Shown here piece after piece: positions 23,677 to 35,216 of a DNA stretch of 64,000 nucleotides. The number at the start of each line of letters is the position of its first letter. Position 1 is the first letter of the stretch. The DNA comes from Roridomyces roridus (taxonomy: Eukaryota > Basidiomycota > Agaricomycetes > Agaricales > Mycenaceae). The notes beneath the pieces were generated by a model, which worked only from the letters and a program-made list of their open reading frames with translations, was not told where the DNA came from and ran no database searches. The DNA is taken from positions 682,001 to 746,000 of the forward strand of contig JARKIF010000009.1 of assembly GCA_029378245.1 (NCBI GenBank), in the 5' to 3' direction. A program made the translations under genes and the position numbers.

Positions 23677-25377
23677 CTAGAAGTCCACCTCGGGCCCTGG
23701 TGATACGCCCTCTCCCTCACATATCTGCAGGTACACATTTCGCGCACTGCAAACGCAACCCTCAAGTAGCGGTATTCCGGCATAGGCGTAGGAGCCACAA
23801 AGCCAAATACCTGGCGACTGTGGTGAACCCCCGCCCTGAAGCGGACCCAAGCCACCTTTGGCCTCCGCTGCAGTCTCCCACCACCTTCGCGGTCTAGCTT
23901 CGCGATACAGACCACGCAGGGCCTCCTTCGCAGTCATAGTCAACACCGCCCGCTCGAGCGTCGCAACGCTCAGAATGCGGTCCTCCCTTATCTCCACAAA
24001 GGGATTCGTCGTCTGGTACACCGACACAGACAATTCGGCTTTGAGCGCCGGAGGTGGGTCGAGAATGTGTGTCGCCATCGTGTACGCCGGGGAGACGCAA
24101 TGCGGGGACCATGTCGTCGTCGTCGTCGTCGAAGGAGCAGGAGAAGATACGAGGTTTAGATCCCGTCTATCCCGCTCGTCGGGAGGAGCGAGCGCGTCGT
24201 CTGTGTGGTTGATGACGATTGTTCGTACGTAGTGGAACGCTTCGACGCAGTTCAACTGCGCCATTACAGCGTGTCGAGTAGGTCCCTCCGGAAGGGAAGA
24301 GGCATAAGACGACAACATTGGGCCCACCCGATTCGCCTGGGTTGCGAATATAATATGATGGAATCCAGTATGTTTCGTCGTCCCCGTTTTCGTTGAACAT
24401 TCAATCGTCACACAGCGCGGGTCATTCTGGTCGATGCTGATGTCTTCCACCCGGGAAGACAGATGCAAGTTTTTCACTTGCACGGTCAGGTGCTTCACGA
24501 CGTCGCGGACGCCTTTCGACACCACGTAATGATGTGTTCCGAATGTTAGCCAGCAATAATCTTGGGGTCTCGTCAGAAACTGCGGAAAACGACCGAGTTG
24601 TTCACTACTCACCGAGGAATTCCTCTACTGGATGTGCGTTGATGGCCTCCTTGGGCGCCGTACAAACGGCAGAGAACAAGGGTATGAGCAAATCTTGCGT
24701 GAAATCCCTCCAGACACTATCAAAGCCCAACCACCTGGCAATTGGGCCCGTCGGTGTCGTCTCCACAGCCCATTGCTCGAACGTCAGCGCATTCCAGCGC
24801 TGGGACCGGAGCGGTGGAATGGCAAAGAGTATTAATCGCATGTAACATACGAACAGTTGAACTGCCGAGAGAATAAAGAGTCCCAGCGTAAAGGCTTGCG
24901 CTACAAAGCTGTTTCCTTTACGGTACAGATTATCCTGCAGCCACGAAGGCAGACCGACACCGTTGCGCCCCGACGCTCCGTTGTAAATCAGAGTTGTCTT
25001 CATTTGCTGTTTGTGCGCCCCAGAGAGTACCGAGAAGGAGTAGGAAAAGTCCTGGCGGTGGAACTCGATCCCCAGTTTTTGATATAGCGCGATGAGGTGC
25101 GGGTAGTAACCTCCTTGGAACGACCGCATCGGAACGTCAATCCGCATAGTGTCTTGACCATTTCCGATTGATATGGACGAGGAGTCCACTCCGAGAGTTG
25201 GTGTCTGCGTCGTGGGTATCGCTGCCGACCATCTGAGGACTACCAACACACCTTTTCAAAGACATGGACGTCGAATTGGACATTATCCGGGCGCGAAGAG
25301 GTCAATAGATAAGCAGCAGTGAGGCCAGCCAGTCCACTACCGATCACAGCGACCTTGACGGTCCTCGGGGTCGCCAT
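23677..25377 (-). CDS. FAD-dependent oxidoreductase, amine-oxidase-like
   Basis: The ATG at 25377 opens MATPRTVKVAVIGSGLAGLT, a Rossmann FAD-binding GxGxxG start followed by the acidic end of beta-2 (HVFEK). An intron of 47 bases joins VFEK to TPTLGVDSSSISIG, and a second near 24555-24612 joins VEEFL to YCWLTFGTHHYVV. A hydrophobic stretch around FTLGLFILSAVQLFV (about residue 145) looks like a membrane anchor. The C-terminal FAD motif is visible in IWLCGSYAYAGIPLLEG. About 515 residues. Substrate unknown. Related basidiomycete proteins are annotated as amine oxidases or FAD/NAD(P)-binding proteins. The stop is 33 bp from the DHOD start in the same direction, so read-through or a shared transcript is possible. 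Confidence 0.75.
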
Positions 25378-25623
25378 AGCGGAACACGGGTGAGAAAATG
25401 GCAGCACCCATCACAGTTTTTCTGATGGAGGCAGGCGGAACGGAGTTTTTATACCCGTCGGGAGCAGCGGGAGGTGCGTGTTTTTGCGAGGTCGAAGGAG
25501 AGGTCCTATCCTATGCAAGGTCGAAGGACAGGGACAATCGAAGACTGATCATATCCGTGTCGACCGTTTTATATGTGATAATCTACTATCCCCAATCTCA
25601 CCGAATGCCGCCGACTATGTACA
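25378..25623. other. Short intergenic spacer
   Basis: Promoter of the FAD oxidoreductase and 3' end of MFAP1. No gene seen. Confidence 0.5.
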
Positions 25624-27448
25624 CTAATCCAAACGACGGCGCTTTCCGCTCTCGTCACGTTCAATGGAACTGCGTCGCTTCTCTCTCCACCCACGATCGT
25701 CCTCTCGCCTGCCTTTGCGTATAGGTGGTGACCGTGACCTTGATCTCGAATACGAACGTGAGCGCGAACGCGGACGGTAACTCCTCCGGTCCCTGTCTTC
25801 ATCTCTAGACCGCGGTGCACGATCACGGTCCTCCCATCCTCCGTCCCGGTCTCGAGAATCCATGTAGGTATCCCCATCACGGTCCTTCTCACCGCGGTCA
25901 CGATCTTTCCACGTACCCGAATCTGGAGGAGCACCCCAATTTCTGCGGGGCCCTGTTGGCGCCGCATTGGCGCCAGATCCAGCGAGTGAGGTCAGTGGCC
26001 CTGTATTTTGGGGGCAATCTAACGAGGAAGTTGAGTAAAATTGTAAAAATATGGCGACAAAATACCTTTCTTGAGATGCGGCCCTCCACAGGTAAAACAC
26101 CCGCCAGCGTCAGTGGACGTGCCGCCGGCTTTCACAGGTGCAGTGCCCCCGAAGCCGCCTGTCGTAACGGTCGTATCTTGGTCGAGCAAATGCGTGTACT
26201 TTGTGCGACTGCGCTTCCCAAAGTTCTTGACCTGCATGACCTTGGGTAGTAACGAGACATCCACAGGTAGATGCGGTGGCTTCCGTAAAGTCGTGTCTTT
26301 GGAGGATTTCGGCGTCCTGCATAATGTATGAGTACCGCATCATACGGAAACACCAGACTGACCTGATGGAAAGCACCCTTGTGCCAGTATTTTTGCAGAA
26401 ACTTTGGGAACCCTTGGGCTTCTCGTCACGTAGCTTCTGTGCACGTTCCAAGTCCTCCTTCATTCTCTGCTCTTCTGGTAGAGCGCGTCGTCTCTCGACC
26501 TCTTCTCTCTCCTCCTCCCGACGCATTTCATCCTCCTTCTCCTTCTTTATACGCCCGAGTTCTCGTAACCTCCACGCCTCGAACTCGGCCTCGGGTTCCA
26601 AGCCATCCGTATCGTCCACGTCCGGGATGATGTCCTCTTTCTCTTCTACAAAGCCTTCATCAGAAGAAAATCGTGGGTATCAAGAGGGAGACAAACTCTC
26701 TGCGAGCTCCCGTCTGATACTCTCAGCAACGAGGTCATGACTTTGTTTCCGCCGTTCCTCAGCCTCTGCTTCCCGTTTTTGTGTGGCTTCTTCAGAGTCA
26801 TCCATAGCATCACGTTCGGCTATTGTAACGCGCCCGCGTCTTGAGTGAAATTCAGTCTCAATACATGGAATGCAGAGACACCTACTTTGGTACAAAAACG
26901 GGGCGGAATTGCAGCTTTGGTTTCTCCTCTTCCTCCGAGTCGCTTTCCTCTTCACTAGACTTGATATGAAAATGAGAAGTAGATTTAAATGCGCGTCGCG
27001 TCCACGTACGGATTCAGCTTTAACACCAGCTTCCTCCTCAGATCCGTCCGATTCTACATGTCTTGAGTTAGGGAATTGCTGGAGTTGATTCAATGACATA
27101 CCATCCTCCTCCTCCTCCAGAGTCCGCCCAGACTCCTCCCTCCCGGCCACGATCACTTTCCCGTCCGTGGAGATATTCACATCTCGCAGCGCAACATTCA
27201 TAGACTTCTTCTGGGCCAGCGGCACGGGTGGTCTCGAAGCTTCATCCTCCTCGTCATCCTCTGGCACGATATCCTGCTCTCCACCAATGTCGACATGCTC
27301 CTCGTCCTCGTACCTCGGCGTCCTCTTCTTCCTGCTCCGAGTCGGAATCGGCCTGTTCCAAGGCACCTTTCGGGGCCTTGCCTTTCCAGTAGCGTACAGC
27401 GGGCGCGGCCAACCGAGGAGCCTGTTTGCGCGCGGTCGTAGTAGACAT
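25624..27448 (-). CDS. MFAP1: MFAP1-like spliceosome protein with C-terminal zinc knuckle
   Basis: Nuclear splicing factor associated with the tri-snRNP and B complex. The ATG at 27448 opens [20 protein letters not shown]. Acidic Glu/Asp blocks and a Glu/Arg-rich helical region follow ([38 protein letters not shown]), then the MFAP1 core ([43 protein letters not shown]). After the core comes a CCHC-like zinc knuckle, [13 protein letters not shown], and then an Asp/Arg and Arg/Ser-rich tail. To my knowledge the animal protein ends soon after the core, so knuckle and tail are an added part. Several short introns. The start codon is 40 bp from that of the divergent MYND gene. Confidence 0.9.
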
Positions 27449-27488
27449 CAAGAGGCAGTTACGTAAAACACTCTTACTTCGAATTATC
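27449..27488. promoter_or_regulatory. 40-bp bidirectional start-codon interval
   Basis: Only 40 bases separate the divergent ATGs of MFAP1 and the MYND gene. Promoter elements of each gene must overlap the leader or coding part of the other. No TATA is seen. Confidence 0.6.
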
Positions 27489-28342
27489 ATGTCGGATTCA
27501 GATTGCTTTCAATGTTCCAAGAAAGACGATGCAGCCACCTTTCAACGCTGCTCGAGGTGCAAGGAAGCCGTGTATTGCGTGAGTCCATTTTTCGTTTTTG
27601 GTGTAGGGTTAGGTGGTCCATGACAGCCGACATAGAGTCGTCTTCAGGCTGGCCAACCGCTAGTATCTCTTCTATCGCTATACTCATGTCTATACAGTCC
27701 GTAGATTGTCAAAAAGCCCACTGGAAAGCGCACAAGCTCTCATGCATCGCCGAGGGTGTCGTGCGTGGCATGATAATGGCCTGCGACTCAGATAGCCACA
27801 GCCCGAACTACCTATTCAGGGAAACAGACATTGACGCCTCGCATCCCATCCACACGCGCGGCGTCATCTGCCCCGTCTCCGTCAAAGCAGGCCTCCCAAT
27901 AATCATCTACCGCCACCTCCAGCAAAACCCACTCACCATGGGATTCAATCCTGGTCTCGACAACCAGCGCGCCACGTACTTGATGATTGACCCCAGTCTC
28001 TGGCTTTGCGCCTCCAGAGTAAGTAAACGCCTCTGTTACCATATACTCTTACCAGCGACGCCAAGATGGCAACAGGGTGTTGGCTCGGTGTGTCTTTCCA
28101 CACTCTCTCTCTAGATGACTCTGCTAGAAATTCTGCAGGTGACGGTCATGCGCCAAGACGGCAAACCGCTCACTCGCGCCTCAATTGAGACCATTTGGAT
28201 GTACCACGATCGCATCCTCGATGTCTTTGGCGACGATCACTCGAGCGCACACGCCATGATGAATCCCAACGCGTTTCTCAGGTTCTGCAGAACCTACAAG
28301 AGAGACAATGCACAGTGCAAAGATATGCCAGTCCCCTTGTGA
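27489..28342 (+). CDS. MYND-type zinc-finger protein
   Basis: The ATG at 27489 opens MSDSDCFQCSKKDDAATFQRCS. The MYND finger (C-x2-C, C-x2-C, then C-x3-C and H-x3-C) is split by a roughly 125-base intron, longer than most here: CSRCKEAVYC joins SVDCQKAHWKAHKLSC. The remaining 150 residues have no further recognised domain; patterns such as GVICPVSVKAGLPIIIY and MTLLEILQVTVMRQDGKPL occur. Two more short introns near 28020-28115 are inferred. A protein-interaction role is expected for MYND fingers; there is no SET domain. It converges with the RanBPM-like gene. Confidence 0.8.
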
Positions 28343-28476
28343 GAATTGATCGACGCGGTCCTGTGACGAGAATGGGGATCATTATATTTCAAATACATTG
28401 TTCGTACAACGTTGTAACTGTCAGTAGAAAAAAGCAAGAACGATATACACTCAAATCAGAAAGATGGGTAACCTCC

Positions 28477-30620
28477 TCACGCGTCAATAAACTCCTTCTG
28501 CATATCCGCAAACGCAGCAGCCCCCACTCCCGATACTCCAAGCTGCTGAATGCACACGGCCGTGTGTCGGTAGATAGTCTCGAGCGTAGGATGCGCCGGC
28601 CGGCCTTGAGAGCCTGTCCGAAAACGTGAACAAGGATTTACTGAGAATAAGAATCAAAACGCACGGAGTATAGCCTGATTAAGTTCGTTGGCAAGATCCA
28701 CCCTCGCCTCAGGCCCAGCGACCTCGGCCGCAACACCCCCATGCTCAATCGGATCGTGCCACGCAACAATCCCCACCGACCGATTGAACAACGTCTGCAC
28801 TTCAGGCCGTTTGTCAGCCTTGTAGTCGTGCAACAGAGCCTGCCCGTAGATGATAGCCTTATTCAAGGCTTCAGCCTGTGCCTTGCTGGTGGTCCCCAGG
28901 TGAGATTTGGTGGGTACGGGTGGCTGAGCCCAGTGGAACCGCATCTTCGTCAACATCCATCAACATCTCGTCCTCATCGTCGGTAGCGATCTGCTCCTCC
29001 TCCGCTTTCAGCTTCTTGTGCAACTCGGTCGCGTCGAGCAACAATTCAATGAATTTACGACACCGCAGCTTGAAGAGCATCAATCCCTCGTTGGCCTGCA
29101 GGACCTCAGGGTAATGCTTCTTGGTCTCAGCCAGCGCGGTATCAATGTCCCCCGCGGCGACTGAATTGACGATCTGCGTCCGAAGCTCCATATCACCATC
29201 AAGGCCCAGCAGGTTGTCTGTCGACGGTCGACCCACTACCTTCCATGTCGACATCGTGGTCACCAGAAGAACCGAGGACACTGTTTCTGGAACGTTCGAG
29301 CCGTTCGAGCGTAACCGTGGTGCGCAAGATATGCCAGCACGAGTTTATTGATGGCACTCTTTGTTCGCTCCTCGGTGACCTCGACCGCCTTTGCCTTGGG
29401 CCGCATGTCCTCGCTGACCAATGAAGAGGAAATAGGCGTTGTTTGTATGTTGGACCACGCCTGGAGACGTTGCTGGTGAACATGGTATTCAATGTCAAAT
29501 CTGAAAGCTTCCTGTCCGAAATTGACGCGAACGGCTTCTCCAGAGTGGCGAAGACCGATCGAGGGATACAGGTCAATCGATTTTCCAATATCTTTGAAAA
29601 CGGAACCTGTTGTGACGTGTCAGAATCAGCTCTGGGCAAGTACCGGGAACACTGGACCGATGAGATTCCCGTTCTTGGTGAAAAATGCTTGGTGTGTGCT
29701 GAAATCTATTCCGCAACCGATTGTATCTCCGGCTAGAACGGAAAATCAGTTTTTTAAGAAGCCGTGGAACGAGAGGACCGGACTGACTGCCAAAGGTAGG
29801 TCCAAATGGCGTGCCATTCTTCTCCGCGGCGAACGAGCAGCCATCGTCTCCATGATATCCCCATGAGTTTTGCTCCCACCCGGGGAGACGAGACAGTCTG
29901 ACATCCTTCCCAGCGAATCTAGCGACGAGAAGTCAGTTGAAAACCCGGAAACAATCAAAGAAAGTGACGGACCCAATACTGATGTGCCCTTTGTTGCCCT
30001 TGCTTAGAATGTCGACTTCGTAATAATAAATACCGCATGCTGGGGGTATGGGATATGCCGTTCGGAACAGCCGCAGCGTCTCTATCACCATTGCATGACG
30101 CGCCTGTCGGGTGATCAATCACAAGACATGGCGCATACAAAGTGGCCGACTTGCCTTGGTAGGTGACATCGCGGCCGTCGGGGGAGATGCTGAGTAGTTC
30201 ATGCCGACAACTCTCGCTCATCCGAGTGGGCAATTTAAGCATCTGAGAAGAGGAATCGGGAACCGGCGTCGCTCGCCGCGGCGGAGGACTGCCTTCATCA
30301 TCGCTGTCTGTGGCAGGAGACAAAGACCTCTGCTGTCCCTGCTTTCGACTGGGTGCGATTGTCGGGAGCGACTCTGTCTGCAGGAGGTGTCTCAGTGCAG
30401 AGTGTTCGAGATACGCTGGTCGTGTGAATGAAGTCCGAGGTGCTGGCGCCGGCGGAAATAGGCCGGAAACCGCTCGGTTTGAGCTGGGCGTTCGGGGGCC
30501 AGTAGCGCTGGGTCGTCTAGCGCGAGGTAGAGTGGGTGAACTCGAAGAGGATGTCGAAAGACATGCGGGGTCGGTTGTGCGAGGAGAGTCTGCACGGATG
30601 ACGCGAGGCTCGAAAGACAT
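28477..30620 (-). CDS. GID1: RanBPM/Gid1-like SPRY-LisH-CTLH-CRA protein
   Basis: Scaffold of the GID/CTLH ubiquitin ligase, which in yeast degrades gluconeogenic enzymes. From the N-terminus: a Ser/Pro-rich leader; a SPRY domain ([58 protein letters not shown]); a LisH motif ([18 protein letters not shown]); a CTLH helix pair ([36 protein letters not shown]) and CRA helices. It ends [10 protein letters not shown]. An acidic insert ([14 protein letters not shown]) sits inside the CRA part. The start is uncertain: the ATG at 30620 is used, but an open leader frame from 30916 could be joined by an unseen intron. Confidence 0.88.
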
Positions 30621-31075
30621 TAGAGCGTGAGGCTCGGACAGGAATGGTGGGAGATGAGTGGAGAGGTGAGTGAACGAGCGGAGGGCCTGGTTGGTGAAAC
30701 ACTGGATGCTCCGAAGCGTGCTCCACGGACACTTGCCCTGGGATCGTCGCTGTGGTGATGAGCAATGGGTATGACCTGCGCACTCGCAAGACGGGGCCGT
30801 GGAGGTGGTGGCGCGAACGGAATAGATATAACGGACTCGATATTACGGGTCGGGGAGGTCGACGACGAAGTCCTGGGAATAGGGATGCTGGCAGATCTCG
30901 ACTGGCGCACACTCATGGGGGGCAGACTAGGCGGAGGGTAAAGCCAGCTGGCTACGATGCAAGCTGTGGCCGAAGCCCTGGAGTTTGCTGATTGGGAATT
31001 CAGTCTGAGAACGACTACTGCCGAGAGTGTAGGTAAGCCGCACGGGGTTACTTACGCGTCTCATTCACAACGACC

Positions 31076-31642
31076 ATGGTAGTTCCCTACTCTCGTCCTA
31101 CGCGCCTACTGACCTCTCCTTGAAGAACCCGTCTCTCAGAATAGTCCCCTCCAGTGCAGCCAAGTCTGCCTCCGTCCAGGACACCGCCAACAGCCTCGGA
31201 CTCCATGACACCCTCCAGTATGGTCCCCGCAGTATCGCCGCCGAAATAAAGACCGAGGGCGGCCTTAAAGAACGTCTGGAGAATGTCCGTCCCATTCCCT
31301 TGGTATTGCATCGCGAGACTGACGGCGAAGGCAGTGGGATGAGACGCAAGACAACCTGAAACTGACTCTCCAGCGCAATCTGCACGGAATGCACGCTCCA
31401 ACGCGTCTTCTCATGGAACGCCGGATAGTTTCTGCCAACCCGCACATGCCCGCGATGCCCCAGTCGAATCTGCAACTCGACATCTTAATGGGACGGGACG
31501 AGACGATAGAACCTGTGGACATTTTCGGCGGTGCGTCATCCCTCTTCCGTGCTACCTTGTGCTTATATGCTCTGCCGCAGGAATGGAGAGCGCGCCCTCT
31601 CAGGACATCCACCGTGACATGGAAAAGAAACTCAAGTTGTAA
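31076..31642 (+). CDS. UMP1: Proteasome maturation factor UMP1/POMP
   Basis: Chaperone of 20S proteasome assembly, degraded on completion. Four exons (31076-31078, 31126-31284, 31335-31530, 31581-31642) give 139 residues. The first exon is just the ATG; the 47-base intron GTAGTT...TTGAAG follows and contains a CTGAC branch site. Family blocks are SLRIVPS, ANSLGLHDTLQYGPRS, NWDETQDNLKLTLQR, APTRLLMERRIV, MPQSNLQLDILMGRDETI and EPVDIF, ending MEKKLKL. Length is normal for the family. The frame upstream of the ATG codon gives no better start. It converges with DIS3; only 15 bp separate the stops. Confidence 0.93.
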
Positions 31643-31657
31643 TTCATGTACTTTTCT

Positions 31658-34600
31658 TTACAACGCCCGCGAATCTATCGGATGCACCAGACTCATCTTG
31701 ACCTTGCCTTTCTGCGTGTTTTTATCCTTCTCCACCTCAATGTCAACGACCACCTTGTCAAACACCGAGATCGTAATGTCCTTGTCGCCCCGCACGGCGA
31801 CGGAGGACCCAGGAATCGTTACGGCGTAATTGTCCGCGTCGAATTGAGTGAGGTCGCGCTTGAACATCACCAGCCCTTCGAGACCCAACCTGAGAGAATA
31901 CGTGAGCAGTGCAGCCCACAAAGAGAAAATGGCCACGTACTTGGACACGAAGACGCCCAGACCATTCCTGAAGGTTCGTATCACAAAGGCCTCTTCGGTG
32001 ACCCGACCCTGCCCCTCCCTCTCACCCCGACTCTTCAGTGCTAAACCGACGTAGTACTCGACACTCGCACGCCCCGCCATCTGAGCCATCCGGTGTCGGC
32101 GATTGACTACCTCCAACACCCGCTCGACATGCGGCTTGGAATGCAACGATGCGTGCAGTGGAGTGTAATCAATCGCCGCAGCAAGCTGTCGATGGGCAAG
32201 CACATCTGCATATCGCCGAATAGGACTCGTAAAATGCGTGTAAATGGAACTCGCAAGTCCATAATGGCCGAAAGTATCCCGGCCCACGCTCCCAGATGAA
32301 AAGTACTCGGCCGAAAGCATACACCTCGTAGCCATGATCCGCACAAGCGTATTGAACGCCGGTTCATTCGGGTCGACGCACTTGTCCAGACTATCAGCGA
32401 GGGCCCCAGAGCTAGACACATCCAGCGTCATGCCCTTGCGCTTCTCCAAGATGTCCTTTAGTTTATCAAAGTTCGTCCGCGGGGGCGGCAAGTGTCTGCG
32501 CAGGACAGCGGTGGCAGGGAACGCCTCGTAGATCCTCCTCGCGACACTGATGTTGGCGAGAAGCATGAATTCCTCCACCAGAGAGTTGGTTTCCCTCATC
32601 TCCTTTTGCTCCACATCAATGGGATCACTCGATTCGGCGCTGTCCAGGTGAATTTTCACTTCGGGCGATGCAAGATTCAGTGCGCCGGCTGCCATACGCC
32701 CTGCCTTGAGTTTCTGGGCAAGCGTGTTGAGTAATCGGATGGCCGTCGTTAGCTCGTCGTTCTGCTTCCTATGTTACTTGTCAGTGTCGCTCGACTAGGG
32801 CTGAAAGCAACGAACGGATCATCTTTCTTGAGCTGCGCCTCCTCGTATGTAAACGCAGCCTTCGAAGCAATGACCGACTTTGTGAACCGAACATTGACAA
32901 TCTCTGCCTCTGGCGTCAGTTCCTGCATCAAGTTAGACTCTTGAAAGACAGAGAGCTTAAACTAATTACCCAAATCGCCGAGAAAGCCAACCGCTCAACA
33001 TGTGGTCGCAGAGAGCACAGATTAGTTCCCAGCAGAGCGGGAAGCATGTCAATGCGTTTGTCGACGAGATAGACGGTCGTTCCCCGAGCTGCGGCTTCCG
33101 TGTCCATCGGGGTGTCTGCATGCACGAAATGAGAGACATCCGCGATGTCTGAGGATGGTCAATGGAGGTGAAAGAGAGAGAAAAGGACATCACTCACGAA
33201 CGCCAGCCTCGATATTTCCGTTGGGAAGAGGACGCGCATGAAGAGCATCGTCAATGTCCTGACAGGCTGAAATCAGGTTAGTCGGGTGAGTGTGAGTAAG
33301 AAAAGAGAACTGACCAGGGGGGTCGATGCTACAGATGGTCAAATGCCTCAAATCTTCTCTGCCCTTCCACACACGGTCGTCAGATTTGGGCGGAACGACC
33401 CAAGAGTCGCCTTCCGGAGGCAAACAACTCAAAATAGCACTGCCGAAAGCACCGTAGCTGATGCCGAATTCCAGCATCAATCCCTCTCGTTCGGCATCTT
33501 CCCCGCCGACCTATCAAGAATTCAGCTTGTGTTGACTGAACAAACTAGATGCACGCACCTCCCCAAGAACGCGCACAAAGTGACCATCCGGGTATCGTGA
33601 TGTCGGTGACCACGCATCGATTGCGACCAAAATCTTTTTATTCACAAGCGCCGGTCCCTGCCGCGTGCGGATCCGGATGCGAGGGAGAAGTGTGGATGTG
33701 GGGTGTGCCAGGAGCGTCTGCATCGACAGCGTTGCTGCGCTGGAGGACGATGAAGCGCCCGATGATGCAGGAAGTGCGGTCGAATCAATGTGGCACACAA
33801 TGGGGCGCCAATTTCGTTTGACGATTCCGACGACGCGACCTGTCGGTTGTTTTTCCTTTTGTTGGGCTGCTGCTTCAGAAGCTCGGACAGCTTTCGCTTC
33901 TTGCCGTAGAACCTGGTCGTTTTCTTCTTCTTCATCCGAGTCATCTGCGTCGTCGTTCTTCAGTGTCGCTGGCGGAGGATTTTATTTCAGCGGCTTTTGA
34001 CGGTCAAACGAAAAGAAAAACCTTCTTGGTCGACGACTTCATCCCCTTCAACTCCCCATTTGGACTCGTCGAAGATATCAATTACCACCATATCGCCATG
34101 GACAGCGCGATTGAGGTTTTCTCGTCCGATGAGCAAGACCGGTTTGGAAATTCCCGGTACAGAGACTGATCCTTGCAGATAGTTGTATGTGCTGGCGCTG
34201 AAATGGCCCTTGTGAAGCTTCCCGGTGGCAATACCGGCTTGAAGTATCGAATCTGACAAATACTGGTTTTGGTGTCAGAACAAGTCGTGTGAGAGTAAGA
34301 CATCCACTTCAGGGTACATGGCCTGCTTGGCGCCGGCAGCTCGAGTTGGCTCAATCTCATTATCCTCTGCCGACAGCAGATCGAGCAATTGAGCAGCAGT
34401 AGTGTCAGGGAAAGACGAGATATATTTTCGGACTGCGAATGTTAAAACACGAGGGAGGGCTAGAGGTGCCCACTAACTAGATGTAGCAGCTATCCCAGTG
34501 TCTTGTGCCTTCTTGCGATTGGCGGCGTCCTCGGTCATGAGGACCACAGTAGGAATCTTGGGTTTTGGCTGACCCCGAATAACAGGGCGAGTAACATTGA

Positions 34601-35167
34601 TATGCGAGTTGTACCACTCTGTGGCTTTTCGAATGCCGCGGTCGTTACGATCGTTGGGCGACTCGTTGTCCTCTCTGACGATGGCAGTCTCACTGAAGAT
34701 TTGAGAAAATGAATGAGGTATGTTCGAGCAACACGCACGAGCGATATTCGTTGTAAAACAGCCATACCCGCTTGTCGTCCGATCGAACAAGTGCTTTGAG
34801 GCGGTTGTACAAGGGGATGGAGCGGTGTCGTACTTCTTCCATGACAGTCTGTAGCAGAATAATGGGAGGTGTGAAGAGCGACGACTCCATTAGATCCATT
34901 TGTGACAAGAAGACATTGGTGTCAGGCAGCACAAAATGACCCTCTGGATAAGTCCTTGTGCTTGGTATCGCCCGAGTAGGGAAGGAGAGCATCCGCAGAA
35001 GGGTTATCGCAGGCCGTACAGTTTTGAATGCCGCATCCTACATCGTCACGGAGATAGCGCTCGCGGAGGACCTTGATGACCTTGCCTCGCGCCGTCTTTT
35101 TGAAGAACTTGCGCTGGGTGACGACGGCCTCAGTCCTTGGCCTCTTGCGGATGGTAATTTCGACCAT
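31658..35167 (-). CDS. DIS3: Exosome exoribonuclease Dis3/Rrp44
   Basis: 3'-5' exoribonuclease and endonuclease subunit of the RNA exosome. The ATG at 35167 opens [16 protein letters not shown]. Seen in order: the CR3 cysteine motif ([10 protein letters not shown]); a PIN endonuclease domain ([48 protein letters not shown]); cold-shock domains ([29 protein letters not shown]); an RNB domain with the catalytic Asp cluster [11 protein letters not shown] and [22 protein letters not shown]; the signature [18 protein letters not shown]; and an S1 domain to the end. About ten short introns. All catalytic acids are present. The 5' end lies against the divergent CtIP-like gene. Confidence 0.95.
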
Positions 35168-35216
35168 GGTGCCAAGTAAGGACAAACAACGCGCTGATCT
35201 GTTGATCCACACCATC

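Noticed and set aside
30621..30916. Extra N-terminal exon of the RanBPM-like gene
   Set aside because: The open frame is low-complexity Ser/Pro and stops at 30620; no convincing intron joins it, so it is kept only as an alternative start.
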